A stretch of 64,000 nucleotides of DNA, from contig PDTE01000025.1 in assembly GCA_002747135.1 (NCBI GenBank), forward strand, positions 1 to 64,000, written 5' to 3'. The notes below the pieces were generated by a model. The model worked only from the letters and a program-made list of their open reading frames with translations. It had not been told where the DNA came from and did not search any database. A program made the position numbers and the translations under genes. The stretch comes from Desulfobulbus propionicus. GTDB taxonomy: Bacteria; Desulfobacterota; Desulfobulbia; Desulfobulbales; Desulfobulbaceae. Below are positions 25,749 to 35,356 of the stretch, in pieces (within the stretch, counting starts at the first letter, position 1; each line of letters starts with the position of its first letter).

Positions 25749-26687
25749 TTAGGCGGTGGATTCTGTGACACACAAAAAACCATCCTCAAATTCTTCCCAG
25801 AAATCCCATAGATGTGGATAACTGCGCACTTTTTTTTCCAGTTCCTGGCAGTAACGTTTTATCGGATCAGTTTCAAGGGAAGACTTTTGCGGCTGGATCG
25901 GCTCTTCAAAAATAACCCTGTGCCCCGTACCTTCACGGATAACAAAGACTGGAATTATAGTGGCTCCGGTTCTTGCAGAGAGCATTCCGGCTCCTGTGGG
26001 GAAAAGCATATTCTGGCCGAGAAAGCTGTAAGGCTTATACGACGCATCCACTAATTCCTCAATGCCGCTGCCATCGCCAGCTACAATGAGTATTTCATTG
26101 TTAATCAGGCATTCCAGCGTCTTGCGTTGAAAAGAAGTGGCTTCGATAAAGGTTATCGGTAACCTGCTTTCAATCTTTTTCCTGAGCCGTTGGGAAACGT
26201 GCTGTTGAACAAAGGTAAGTGCAGTACCGGCAACATGGTGGTTTATCTGATTAATTGCGTACCCTTCCCGCCCCAGAAAAATCTGCAGAAGCTGCTTGGC
26301 ACCAAAATGAGCTGTCATCAGTATCACTCCGCTGCCACGTTCCAGGGCGGTATCAAGCCTTTCTCTGTTTTCACAGACAATTATTCGTCGCAGGAACTGG
26401 CAGTCCATGCCAGGATACCTGATAAGCTCCAGGGTGTTTGCATAATGATGGATAAGGTTTTGCTTAACAATCTTATTCGCTTCAGAATTCCTGCAGCCAA
26501 TGGCGCCCTGAACTGCCCTGCCAACTCTGCGTAGACGATCTTTTTGCAGAAAAAGATAGTCAAAGCTGCCGAGGAAACCGGCAATATACATGAGTGAAGA
26601 GTAAGGTAGAGCAAGAACCATCCATCTCAATGGATACCAGAACAGAATCCTGCCAATATCTTTTGTTACGCTGGAGCTAATTATCAT
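25749..26687 (-). CDS. LPLAT/LpxL-superfamily acyltransferase, atypical active site
   Basis: 312 residues with an N-terminal hydrophobic stretch (about 14-40). The LpxL/HtrB-type layout is present: VILMTAHFGAKQ with H127, later GDGSGIEEL, FPTGAGMLSARTGATIIPVFVIREG and HRVIFEEPI, and a C-terminal PHLWDFWEEF as in family members that end with a PxxWxW-like motif. In LpxL the active-site His is followed five residues later by Glu; here it is Gln132. It probably transfers a fatty acyl group to a lipid or sugar in the inner membrane, if active. A second such gene is at 32136. Confidence 0.85.
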   Translation of the reverse strand: MIISSSVTKDIGRILFWYPLRWMVLALPYSSLMYIAGFLGSFDYLFLQKDRLRRVGRAVQGAIGCRNSEANKIVKQNLIHHYANTLELIRYPGMDCQFLRRIIVCENRERLDTALERGSGVILMTAHFGAKQLLQIFLGREGYAINQINHHVAGTALTFVQQHVSQRLRKKIESRLPITFIEATSFQRKTLECLINNEILIVAGDGSGIEELVDASYKPYSFLGQNMLFPTGAGMLSARTGATIIPVFVIREGTGHRVIFEEPIQPQKSSLETDPIKRYCQELEKKVRSYPHLWDFWEEFEDGFLCVTESTA

Positions 26688-26749
26688 GGGGATTTCAGAT
26701 GAATAAAACAGCCGGAGTCACTACTCACAAGGTATCTGGCACCCGTTGG

Positions 26750-28882
26750 TTACCTTGCTACTTCAATAAAAACCGGGTGCTGGGTAATCAACAGCGAGAG
26801 GTTGCCGGCACTATCGCTTCTTCTTCTGGATTGAATTCCTTTAGAGCTGGTGAGTTTGACTTCTCTTGCCGCACCCACATTAAGGGAAATTCTTGTTGTC
26901 GGGCCATGGCGATGCATATTCCAGGGGATGAAGGCTGCAAACAGACGATCTCCCTTCATGTTAGAAAATTCCTCAACCCACGGCTGACTACTGTTCACCT
27001 GGCCCATAACAGTTCCCTTATACTCAGGATACCTTGCCAGTATAGTCATCATGGTGCGAAAGGCATAATACCCTTCCCTGAGCTGATAGCTTTCTCCAAG
27101 ATCGGCTATACCAACAGAGAAGGCCGGGAAATCTGGCTGAGGAGGATCCTTTCTGTCTACATTCAGGCTTTCATCGTTTCCTGGAATCTTTTCGGTAAAC
27201 TTTCTGGAACCGCTGAGCTGAGAAAGCACCCAGCCGCGAACCTTGTTTCGAGCTGCCTGGGTCCGTACAAAAATTACTTTTTGCAGCAGCTCTACATCCT
27301 GAAGCCCCCCGTGAGTAACCTGGCTTTCCGTAACAAAAATAGGGAGATCCCTGTATCCGTTTGTATCAAGAATATTTCGCCAGATATCATAGGCATCATG
27401 ATATGAACTAAAACTGTATTCATTGTGGTTTTTCTGATGAGGGAGTGTTGTAAAAGGGTTGCCGCTGCCATGAAAAGTTTCATGCACCCCCAGGAAATCA
27501 AATTTTGGTTTTGGCGATTCCTGAAAATAGGCTTTGACAAAATTATTGAGTCGACGGGTAAACTTTTCAAATACTTCAGGGGGGGCTTCGGCCAGTATCC
27601 CAGGGAGATTAAAGGTGGTAGAACTGATCATGACTTCAGGATACTTGGCCTTGACGCGGTCATACGCCAGATTTTCCGCTTGCTTGAGCTGCCTGGGGGT
27701 AATATCAATAAAACAATTCCAGGACTTGTCCTTATCTATCATGACAGAAACTTCATTATCCAGCTCGGCAAAGGCAACATCTACTCCCGCTTTTTTCAAA
27801 AAATCGATTACAGAAAAGACGTACTCCGCATATTCTTCAGGGGCAGGTGCTAAAAACTGACCCCACCTGGAGCGAGGCCCGTCACATTGATTCCTGTCAG
27901 CAGGGATATGTCTGCGTTTTCCCCAGGGCATGAAAAGATCAAAATACGGTATGACCGAAAGCTCATACTTCAGGGCCAGAGAAATGACATGTTCAACATC
28001 CAGAAAGGCCTGGTCTTTCCATCTCCACTTATTGTTACCTGGTTCCACATACCCCCACTTAAATTCGACCTTTATATAGCGAACACCAAGATTTTTGACC
28101 AGACGAAAGGCCCTGTCGAGTTCTTCGTTGGAGTACAGGCCCCTGCCAATCCAGGCGCCATAAATAAAGGGAGGGGAAACCGGTTGTTGCATGATGTCAG
28201 GCAGGAGTGTCCCTGATGAACGAGTATGGCTGGCATGAGCAAAAACGGGTTTACCTGGCATTGACTTGTAAGCAACGTGGTGAGGCGGGTTAAGGTGTTG
28301 TCCCTCAGGTTTTTTCCCTCCATTTCCTGGTAAAAAGACAGCGTTGTCTCTCTCTGGCAGAACAATCAGTTTTACCGGAAACAGCTGCGCCCTTTCTCCA
28401 ACAGATACTGTTGATATATCAAGAGGATACTCTTTGATTACCATGGTATCGGGCGAGGTTTGCAAAGATAAGGTCTCGCCGGAATCCTGCAGCAAGGAAA
28501 GAGGGTGTTTGCGGGCAATAATTCCAATATGCACCTTGTTGTCTTCTCTTCCTGAAAAGAGATGCTTCGGCATGGGCTTGATCATAGCCTCAGCAACAAT
28601 AACCTTGACCTTGACAGATTGCCCTTCAGAAAACCCCATAACCCGCACACGATCACCCGGGTTCAGCTCATCAAGCGAAGCATGTTCTGAACGAACGCAT
28701 GGCATGTTCTCGTTACATGTAACCTCCTGGATTCTCTTGTCGCTTTGCAAGAGAGTCAGTGTCTTGCCGGATATTTTGGTTATTTCGGCAGTCCTGAGCA
28801 TGTCAGGCGGCTGACAATACCCTGTTAATGGTGTCTGTGAGATCAGGATAAAACAGATACTGAAGAGTGGAATAAAACGCAT
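26750..28882 (-). CDS. Secreted clan GH-A glycoside hydrolase-like protein
   Basis: 710 residues with a signal peptide to about 23. Residues 30-170 hold two small beta domains (ITKISGKTLTLL, DRVRVMGF) like DUF5666 repeats. From about 235 there is a TIM barrel: AFRLVKNLGVRYIKVEFKWGYVEPG, then FAELDNEVS with the acid/base candidate N376-E377, and IFVTESQ with the nucleophile candidate E519. An Asn-Glu after strand 4 and a Glu after strand 7 define clan GH-A, close in look to GH39/GH42-type enzymes. Periplasmic hydrolases in such loci trim or recycle the polymer. It sits among assembly genes, so it probably acts on the locus's own product. Confidence 0.82.
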   Translation of the reverse strand: MRFIPLFSICFILISQTPLTGYCQPPDMLRTAEITKISGKTLTLLQSDKRIQEVTCNENMPCVRSEHASLDELNPGDRVRVMGFSEGQSVKVKVIVAEAMIKPMPKHLFSGREDNKVHIGIIARKHPLSLLQDSGETLSLQTSPDTMVIKEYPLDISTVSVGERAQLFPVKLIVLPERDNAVFLPGNGGKKPEGQHLNPPHHVAYKSMPGKPVFAHASHTRSSGTLLPDIMQQPVSPPFIYGAWIGRGLYSNEELDRAFRLVKNLGVRYIKVEFKWGYVEPGNNKWRWKDQAFLDVEHVISLALKYELSVIPYFDLFMPWGKRRHIPADRNQCDGPRSRWGQFLAPAPEEYAEYVFSVIDFLKKAGVDVAFAELDNEVSVMIDKDKSWNCFIDITPRQLKQAENLAYDRVKAKYPEVMISSTTFNLPGILAEAPPEVFEKFTRRLNNFVKAYFQESPKPKFDFLGVHETFHGSGNPFTTLPHQKNHNEYSFSSYHDAYDIWRNILDTNGYRDLPIFVTESQVTHGGLQDVELLQKVIFVRTQAARNKVRGWVLSQLSGSRKFTEKIPGNDESLNVDRKDPPQPDFPAFSVGIADLGESYQLREGYYAFRTMMTILARYPEYKGTVMGQVNSSQPWVEEFSNMKGDRLFAAFIPWNMHRHGPTTRISLNVGAAREVKLTSSKGIQSRRRSDSAGNLSLLITQHPVFIEVAR

Positions 28883-28985
28883 AATATCTCCCCCATTATT
28901 TCATAACACAGTGACAGGGCTATTTTGGTAGTACGTTGTGATTGCCATATGTCCTTTTGTTGTATCTGTGTTGATACTGCGTAAC

Positions 28986-29142
28986 GTAACCAATCACGGG
29001 GGCTGTACTTCTGCCTTATTCTCTGCTTCTGACGTGTAACTGCTCACGGGTGCTTCAGCTGTGTGCAGGCCCTGTTTTTTGCTGTGCAAGACTGTGCGGA
29101 GAATTGTGATCGTGTAAGGATAAGGCGCCCGTGACTGGTTAC
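28986..29142 (-). mobile_element. GTAAC-family element, R3 form, overlapping the 3' end of the polymerase gene
   Basis: GTAACCAATCACGGGGGCTG at the left and GCGCCCGTGACTGGTTAC at the right. The last 32 codons and the stop of the Wzy-like gene lie inside it. No clean 8-bp duplication is visible. Confidence 0.82.
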
Positions 29143-30606
29143 TGATTCAACAGCACGCAACCTTGTTGTGACAGCCAGGATTACCCCCAGTAAAATCCAG
29201 AAAAAAGGGAAGCAAAACTCTGCCATTACCAAACCATTTATCAGGCTGGCAACGAGCGCTCCTGAAAAACATGACAAAAAATTTTTCATATACCTGCTCG
29301 GCGTTGTTCTTATACAGGTAATTAATAGCTTGGCAATATACAGGATAATACCCAAGTAGAGGGCCAGACCAATAATTCCCAGATCAAGAATCGCTGAAAA
29401 ATAAAAGCTGTGCATATGGGGCAGGGTTTTTGCTTTTTCTGCTGAAGTCCCCAGACCATAACCAAAAAACAGCGACAGACTGTTGTCAGACTCCTCAAAT
29501 CCACGCTTCCAGATATCCACTCGTGCAGATAACGACCGGTTAGTCATTTCAGATGACTGCCCACTTCTGGCTGCCTCAGAAAGTCTCCCCTCTCCCAGCA
29601 TCAAGGCAATGATAATTGAGCATATTATCACAACGCCAAACAAAATATTCCAGGATATTCTGCTTCCCCTGATAGCCGGGTTGGCAAGCAGGATGACAGC
29701 CAGACCAATAAGCATGGAACCGACCCCGCCTTTGGAACCAGTCAAAATAAGGGATATGATCATAAGCATGACCAGCAGCAGGTAAAGGCCCTTTTTCAGC
29801 ATGGTTCTGGCATTGAAGACTGCAGCGATAACAGTAAAGATAAAAATATTCAGGCCAAAGGCGGCGTGATTTGCTGGCGCAAACCCTGCGGCACGCATGT
29901 TGTCCATATTTAGATTTAAGGCGAGATTGTCGCCTCCAACTGCCATTATCAAACGCCAGTCAATATCACTGAAAGTAAAGCGATATTCATATTCATAGAG
30001 GTACCATTTTGAGCCTATTGTGGTCAGGCTGAGGATCAGGCCAAGCACTATCAGGAAGCGGAGAAGGCTGTAAATATCTTGTTGAGACTGAACCAATACA
30101 CACAGCATCTGCACGAGCAGCAGGTTGATTCCCATGGAGAAAAGCATGTTCAAGCCGTGGTTGAGATTTTTTGACCAGAGCAGGGTGATACATGCCCAGG
30201 ATATGAAGAAGAAAAACAGGATATTGAGAGGATTATGTCCTGTCCCAGCTTCCAGTCTTGCTGCTTTCCTGAATTGCCACACCAAAAAGGTGACCACAAT
30301 GAGCCCGCTGCTGCCGGCATAGATTACTTCAGCAAATTTTTGCCCGGACGGAAAAGCCAGCAGATCAAGACGAAAAAGGAGGAAAAAGAAAAAAATGGAA
30401 GCAAGTATACCAAATTCCAGCTTGAAAAAAATGACCGTACAGAGCAACAGACCAGTAAGAAATACAATGACTGAAATCGGAAAGCCAATTGTTCCGACGG
30501 CTAACAAAGCTGTCAGTAACACTATACAGCTCATCCATATCCAGAAGTAATGGACATCCCTGGTCGGGGACATGGTCTGTCGAAATGTCGTCAGGATGTT
30601 TTTCAT
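29044..30606 (-). CDS. O-antigen ligase/polymerase-like membrane protein (Wzy/WaaL type)
   Basis: 520 residues with about 11-12 membrane spans. A large periplasmic loop follows the middle spans, and the Wzy_C-type segment carries GSKGG, WKRGFEESDN and LFFGYGLGTS...MHSFYFSAILDLGIIGLALY. This fits O-antigen polymerases and ligases, which join lipid-linked repeat units in the periplasm. The C-terminal 32 residues (from VTSHGRLIL to KHP) are encoded by a mobile element; the native protein probably ended near RLRAVES or soon after. Its neighbours are the flippase, 19 bases upstream in the operon, and the hydrolase downstream. Confidence 0.88.
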   Translation of the reverse strand: MKNILTTFRQTMSPTRDVHYFWIWMSCIVLLTALLAVGTIGFPISVIVFLTGLLLCTVIFFKLEFGILASIFFFFLLFRLDLLAFPSGQKFAEVIYAGSSGLIVVTFLVWQFRKAARLEAGTGHNPLNILFFFFISWACITLLWSKNLNHGLNMLFSMGINLLLVQMLCVLVQSQQDIYSLLRFLIVLGLILSLTTIGSKWYLYEYEYRFTFSDIDWRLIMAVGGDNLALNLNMDNMRAAGFAPANHAAFGLNIFIFTVIAAVFNARTMLKKGLYLLLVMLMIISLILTGSKGGVGSMLIGLAVILLANPAIRGSRISWNILFGVVIICSIIIALMLGEGRLSEAARSGQSSEMTNRSLSARVDIWKRGFEESDNSLSLFFGYGLGTSAEKAKTLPHMHSFYFSAILDLGIIGLALYLGIILYIAKLLITCIRTTPSRYMKNFLSCFSGALVASLINGLVMAEFCFPFFWILLGVILAVTTRLRAVESVTSHGRLILTRSQFSAQSCTAKNRACTQLKHP

Positions 30607-30624
30607 GGTACTAGGGGCTGCCAG

Positions 30625-32136
30625 TTACGATTTTTTCTTTCCTGCCTTTTTCAAAACGAGGGTATCCTTTATCCTCTGCAGCTCCACCGGGGAAAACACC
30701 CTGAAAAGGATGAGTAACAGCAGGTATCCAGTTCCTCCTGCAATGCATCTTGCCAAGAGTGTGATGAAATCATTAGAGAAGTTAAGCAGGGTGATACAGA
30801 GCAAAATCAAACAAATGCTTAATAATTTCAAAGCTGTTTTTAAATGGTTGTAATGAATACCCTGTTTTTTTATGAAACTGGCCGTCATGTACATAAAAAT
30901 AAAGTAGGAGAGCAAAGTGGCAATGCTGGCTCCTATATATGAGTAAGAGGGAATGAGAAGTACATCCAAAACTATGTTTACTACCAGGGAAATGCCAACA
31001 GCAAAGGTGCTTAATCGTTGCTGTTTTACTGCGAGTAAAAGAGACGTTTGCAGCTGTATCAGAAAAAGAAAAACAACAATTGGCGCCATGATCTGCATGG
31101 ATATGACCGCATCGTCAAATTCATTGCCTAAGAGTAAAAAAATGAGAGGTTTACCAGCAGTAAAGACAACTATGGTTCCCAGCACGCCTGACACAAGCAA
31201 AAATTTATAGGTGGTATCATAATAGGCCTTGAGCAAATTTTTTTTACCTTCAGCAAACGCCCTTGAAAGAATCGGGAGAACGGAAAAGGTGATAGTGGTC
31301 GCCAGCACCTGCGTTAGTGATAATAATCGGTGTGGGCCTTCATATAGGGCCACTTCCTCGGCAGTTTTCAACCATCCCAGCAAAAACACGTCCACTTTAA
31401 AAATGAGCCCCAGGAGCATGGAAAAGGCCATGACCGGAAAGGATTCAGTAATGATATATTTTGCGTAGTTCAGCTTGAAATCAAGCTTTGGTGCTAAGAA
31501 TAATGTGTAGGTCAGAACCATTGAGATAATAAGAAAAAATATGGATGCTGCAAATCTGGCCCAGAATATACCAACAATTCCTTCATCAAAAAAAACTGCA
31601 CCAAGAACCAGGCCAAACAGACTCAGTTGATGGACAAAGCTTGCCAGAGTGTCGAATTCCATTTTTTCAAAACCCCTGATCACTGCCAGGTACATCTGGC
31701 CTATACAAAAAAAAAGCTGTTCTGAAATACCAAGCATCAGCGCAAGATTTATCTGACGTTCCCAGGGAGAGAATACGTGGATCAAAATAATGGAGCCTGT
31801 AATAAGCACAAGAGATAAAAGGAGTGCTATTACTATAGAAGTACTGAAAAAAGTGTCAGGATTCTTTTGTGTCGTTGCCATTTCTCTGCTTAAGATCCGT
31901 TCAGCACCAAAATTAGCGATGAGAGAAAATGACATGGATATAGCCAGAATAAGGGTAAAAACCCCAAAAGATTGCAGGCCAAGATATCTGGCAATTATGG
32001 GAAAAATAGCCAGTCGGGTGATAATTCCTGATCCAGTTGAGCCCAGCAGAAAAAAAGAATTTCGGGTTACCCTGCGGGCAACGTTCAGCACTTTTGGCTT
32101 ACGAGATGGCAATACATTGATATATTTATTTTTCAT
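30625..32136 (-). CDS. Polysaccharide flippase (Wzx, MOP superfamily)
   Basis: 503 residues with 12-14 membrane spans spread evenly. The start is NSFFLLGSTGSGIITRLAIFPIIARYLG, with the typical AxFGAERILSREMA loop and LAEGKKNLLKAYY in the mid-cytoplasmic loop. It flips undecaprenyl-linked repeat units across the inner membrane, after the initiating transferase and the glycosyltransferases have acted. The start codon overlaps the stop of the upstream acyltransferase gene by one base, giving tight coupling. Confidence 0.93.
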   Translation of the reverse strand: MKNKYINVLPSRKPKVLNVARRVTRNSFFLLGSTGSGIITRLAIFPIIARYLGLQSFGVFTLILAISMSFSLIANFGAERILSREMATTQKNPDTFFSTSIVIALLLSLVLITGSIILIHVFSPWERQINLALMLGISEQLFFCIGQMYLAVIRGFEKMEFDTLASFVHQLSLFGLVLGAVFFDEGIVGIFWARFAASIFFLIISMVLTYTLFLAPKLDFKLNYAKYIITESFPVMAFSMLLGLIFKVDVFLLGWLKTAEEVALYEGPHRLLSLTQVLATTITFSVLPILSRAFAEGKKNLLKAYYDTTYKFLLVSGVLGTIVVFTAGKPLIFLLLGNEFDDAVISMQIMAPIVVFLFLIQLQTSLLLAVKQQRLSTFAVGISLVVNIVLDVLLIPSYSYIGASIATLLSYFIFMYMTASFIKKQGIHYNHLKTALKLLSICLILLCITLLNFSNDFITLLARCIAGGTGYLLLLILFRVFSPVELQRIKDTLVLKKAGKKKS

Positions 32137-33110
32137 CAGTTCAGCTCGTCAGCCAGCCCAGGAGCACTGATATCCTTATAATCATCAAAAAACGGATGAT
32201 CGTCCTTACCGGCTTGAACACGCATTTCATAAAGAAAATATCCAAAATTAGTAGGGTATTCTCTGACATATGCTTCAAGGAGGAAAATATATTGCTGCAA
32301 AAGGTCTTCTGCCGTAGTGCTTTTCGAGACCTGAAGGGGAGAATCGATGACGATCCTGGTTATCGGGTTAGCGTTCAAGGCAAAAACCGGTAGAAGGGGA
32401 GTGCCCGTTTTGAGGGCCAATCGAAAAGGTATCAGGGAGAAACAGGCTGTTCTTCCCAAAAAAGGCATCTTTTTCCAGGATTTCCCTGCACGACCTGTGG
32501 ATGAGAAGAAAACAACCTGATTATTATTGAGCGTTTGTATTACAGTTCGGATAACCATGGGATTATCAGAGGCATTAATAAAAGAAGCGGGTATTTTTTT
32601 TTCTATGGCTTGAAATTTGGCATCATACACCAGCTTCCTCAGTCCCGTACGCACTCCAAAAATATCTCTTTCGCTTATCATGGCCACCTGGTGCACCGAA
32701 AAATTCCTGTGTCCCAATGCTGGTAAAGCAAAAAGAAAAGGGCCGAAGTGAGGATTCAGCATGATGGCTCCATTTCCCTGAGAAAGGGCTGAGGTAAGGA
32801 ATGAAAGGCCATCAACAGGCAGATAATGGTCGACAGTATTTGAATGTATTGCAGGCAGCAGACACTTTTTTGCCCATCTAATTCGCTGAGTATAAAAAGC
32901 TCCGTATACTCGTTTCAACGGAAAAATTTTACCTTCGGCCAGCCCGGAATTTTTTAATTCCTCGGCCATTTTTTTTGTTTTTCCTGGAGATACTGATACC
33001 TGAACGAAATTAAATGTATGGATAAGGCTATTGATAAACCAGATCGGCAGTTTGGACATAGCCGGCCTGAGATATTGCCAAAACAGCAATTTAAAGAGGT
33101 TACCAAGCAT
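32136..33110 (-). CDS. Second LPLAT/LpxL-superfamily acyltransferase, atypical active site
   Basis: 324 residues. Shares the layout of the LpxL group: IMLNPHFGPFLFALP with H121, VVFFSSTGRAG, FSLIPFRLALKTGTPLLPVFALN and ITRIVIDSPL, followed by LEAYVREYPTNFGYFLYEMR. The residue five after the active-site His is Leu126 rather than Glu. It lies between the Wzc-like and flippase genes, so a role in acylating the exported glycan or its lipid anchor is plausible. The two acyltransferases of the locus are clearly diverged from each other, not a recent duplication. Confidence 0.83.
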   Translation of the reverse strand: MLGNLFKLLFWQYLRPAMSKLPIWFINSLIHTFNFVQVSVSPGKTKKMAEELKNSGLAEGKIFPLKRVYGAFYTQRIRWAKKCLLPAIHSNTVDHYLPVDGLSFLTSALSQGNGAIMLNPHFGPFLFALPALGHRNFSVHQVAMISERDIFGVRTGLRKLVYDAKFQAIEKKIPASFINASDNPMVIRTVIQTLNNNQVVFFSSTGRAGKSWKKMPFLGRTACFSLIPFRLALKTGTPLLPVFALNANPITRIVIDSPLQVSKSTTAEDLLQQYIFLLEAYVREYPTNFGYFLYEMRVQAGKDDHPFFDDYKDISAPGLADELN

Positions 33111-33128
33111 AAATTATAATGGGTAAGA

Positions 33129-35192
33129 TTAATAACAGGCAGTAGTTTTGTTAAAAATAACTCCGGCAAGATTTATCTGCGCCTTATCCAGCAGCGACTT
33201 TGTCTGGGTCAGTTTGTTCGGCGTAACATGACCTGCTCCTATGACCCAGATGACGGCATCCATTAACTGGCCTAGATAGACAGCCTCGTAATCCGGTAAC
33301 AATGAAGAACTGTCGATTATAACAGCATCAAAATGCTGTTTGGTTTCATCCAGAAACGCTCCAGAGTAAAGAGCTTCCCTCCATTGCAAAGAATCCCGTG
33401 CAGATGAGCCGGAAGGCAGCACGGAAAGGGAGGAACCTGGTATCGAACAAATTCCTTCCTCCAAAGCAGCTTTACCGGTCACGACCTGCAGGGCTCCAGT
33501 CTTATTCTGGAGGCTGAAAATTTTGTGAATCGAAGGATGATTCAGATCCAGGTCTACCAATAAGACCTTTTGTCCCATCTGACTCAAAGCGAGAGCAAAA
33601 TTTGCCGCCAGGCAGGTCTTCCCTTCCTTTTCTGTTGCACTCGTGATCATGATTGTCTTGTGAGGGTCGTGAGGAAGAGAGAACCTGGCCTTGTTGGCGA
33701 ATGAACGAAGATGTTTTGCTGCCAGGCTATGGAACGGCATGTTGAGAAGCGTCATCTTTCTTTGAATCATTCTGAGGCGGGGAATGTCGTCTATGATATT
33801 CAAAGAGATTACTTTTTCCAGGTCATCAGGAGTCTTGATAGTGATATCAATATAATCTACCAGAAAAGCCAGCCCCAATGCCCAAAAGGCACCAGGTAAA
33901 CCTGCAAGAAGCAGTATTATAATTTTTTTGGGGAATTCGGCTTCATCTGGAATCGTTGCTGATTCAACAAGATGGATGTTTCCCAGGGTCACAGACTCGG
34001 CAATGTTTACATTGGCTTTGTACTCAAGAAGTTGTTCATATGTTTCCTGCGCTACTGTACTTTTTGAAGCCAGAAGAGCGTTTTCCACTTGCTTCACGGT
34101 AAATTGCATCAATCTTTCCTGATACTTGTCTATATAAGACAACCAAAGTTTTCTTTTTGCCCTGGAGACCTCCTTTTCAACCAGGTTGTCGATCAATGTC
34201 GAGCGTAAGTTTTCATACACAGGATCAGCAGAAATTAATTGCTTGGAAACAGTGAGTCTTTCCTTGTCCTTGATCAAATCCGAGGCTTTTTTCAGCTTTG
34301 CTTCAAGCATGAGGTAATCCGGATGATCTGTCTCAAGCTCCACTTCACTGGCGGCAATGGATACCAGGTAATCATTGACAGACGACTCCAGTGACTGCAC
34401 CATATCGTTTAATGAAAGCTCTTTTGAATCCAGTTTGTATTGTTCAATTGTTGATAGTTTTGCCTGTATTTGAGTTATAGTATCATCAAGAGATATTATA
34501 TTTCGCTCATTTTCCTCATAATTTGCTCTGATCTCATATATCACGTTGAGCAGTTTTTCTGCTTCTGAGTCCAGGTCGACAATACCCTCCTTGCCCTTGA
34601 ACTCCCTGATTTCACTAAGTATGGTAAAATAATCCTGTCTGACTTTCTTGAGTTTATCGTTTATAAAATTTCGTGCTTCTTTATACTCATCCTTAATGAG
34701 TTCGACCTGGGCCTCCATATACATCCCTGCAAAGACATTCGCCATCTGGGCAGCCTCCTCGGGCACCGTCGAACTTGCAATAATTTCAATGATGTGCGAA
34801 TCTTCATACTGCTCAATTTCAATGGATGGCTGGGGGAAGAACTTATTGAGCAGAGAGGGATCAGTCAGTTCATTTGCATCGACTTGTTCTCCTGACCGAT
34901 CTTTCAAGGCAAGAGAGGTAATAAAGTCTTCAACGAGTGGCCGGACAGTGGCCAGGGCAATTTCAGTTTCAAATTCATAATCGTCGTCAAACGCTTTGTC
35001 GCCGGTTAGGTCCAGGATTGTTTTCAGATGATCCAGAGCCTGATTCTTTTTAAAAAGGATCTTGGCGTTGGCCTCGTAGGTTTCAGTGACCATATTCAAA
35101 CCCAGTACAACTATAAAGAAGAAAAGGAGAAACACGCCAATGACAATCCATTTCCTTCGTACTATTATTTCCCAGATTTTCAAAAATTCCAT
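33129..35192 (-). CDS. Wzc/Wzz-like chain-length determinant with P-loop ATPase domain
   Basis: 687 residues. Wzz domain with membrane spans at about 15-33 and 423-446, and a long periplasmic coiled coil (145-370) between. The cytoplasmic BY-kinase-type domain has Walker A SATEKEGKT (518-526), Walker A' VLLVDLDLN (543-551) and Walker B FDAVIID (621-627). The usual C-terminal tyrosine cluster is missing; only one Tyr ends the protein (TTACY). It sets polymer length and helps export. It is the first gene of the minus-strand block, so the promoter of the block lies in 35193-35356, where an AT-rich stretch with no strict consensus is seen. Confidence 0.92.
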   Translation of the reverse strand: MEFLKIWEIIVRRKWIVIGVFLLFFFIVVLGLNMVTETYEANAKILFKKNQALDHLKTILDLTGDKAFDDDYEFETEIALATVRPLVEDFITSLALKDRSGEQVDANELTDPSLLNKFFPQPSIEIEQYEDSHIIEIIASSTVPEEAAQMANVFAGMYMEAQVELIKDEYKEARNFINDKLKKVRQDYFTILSEIREFKGKEGIVDLDSEAEKLLNVIYEIRANYEENERNIISLDDTITQIQAKLSTIEQYKLDSKELSLNDMVQSLESSVNDYLVSIAASEVELETDHPDYLMLEAKLKKASDLIKDKERLTVSKQLISADPVYENLRSTLIDNLVEKEVSRAKRKLWLSYIDKYQERLMQFTVKQVENALLASKSTVAQETYEQLLEYKANVNIAESVTLGNIHLVESATIPDEAEFPKKIIILLLAGLPGAFWALGLAFLVDYIDITIKTPDDLEKVISLNIIDDIPRLRMIQRKMTLLNMPFHSLAAKHLRSFANKARFSLPHDPHKTIMITSATEKEGKTCLAANFALALSQMGQKVLLVDLDLNHPSIHKIFSLQNKTGALQVVTGKAALEEGICSIPGSSLSVLPSGSSARDSLQWREALYSGAFLDETKQHFDAVIIDSSSLLPDYEAVYLGQLMDAVIWVIGAGHVTPNKLTQTKSLLDKAQINLAGVIFNKTTACY

Positions 35193-35356
35193 GTTTGACT
35201 ATCTCTTCCTTGCCTGTTTGAAGACGTTGTGTATCAAAGATTACGGATATATCCTTTTATTACAATAACTTATATGTCAAAGCCTCACAACAGCGGAAGT
35301 TTTCGCATGGTAAAGCATGTAAAGAAGTTACAGATTTTGCACCTGTAAAGAGAAGT

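Noticed and set aside
26699..27406. Plus-strand frame of 235 codons opposite the glycoside hydrolase
   Set aside because: The minus-strand protein has a signal peptide and two catalytic glutamates in the right order; the plus frame is its shadow.
33129..35192. Full tyrosine autokinase (Wzc) assignment
   Set aside because: Walker motifs are present but the C-terminal tyrosine cluster is missing, so only a Wzc/Wzz-like call is made.
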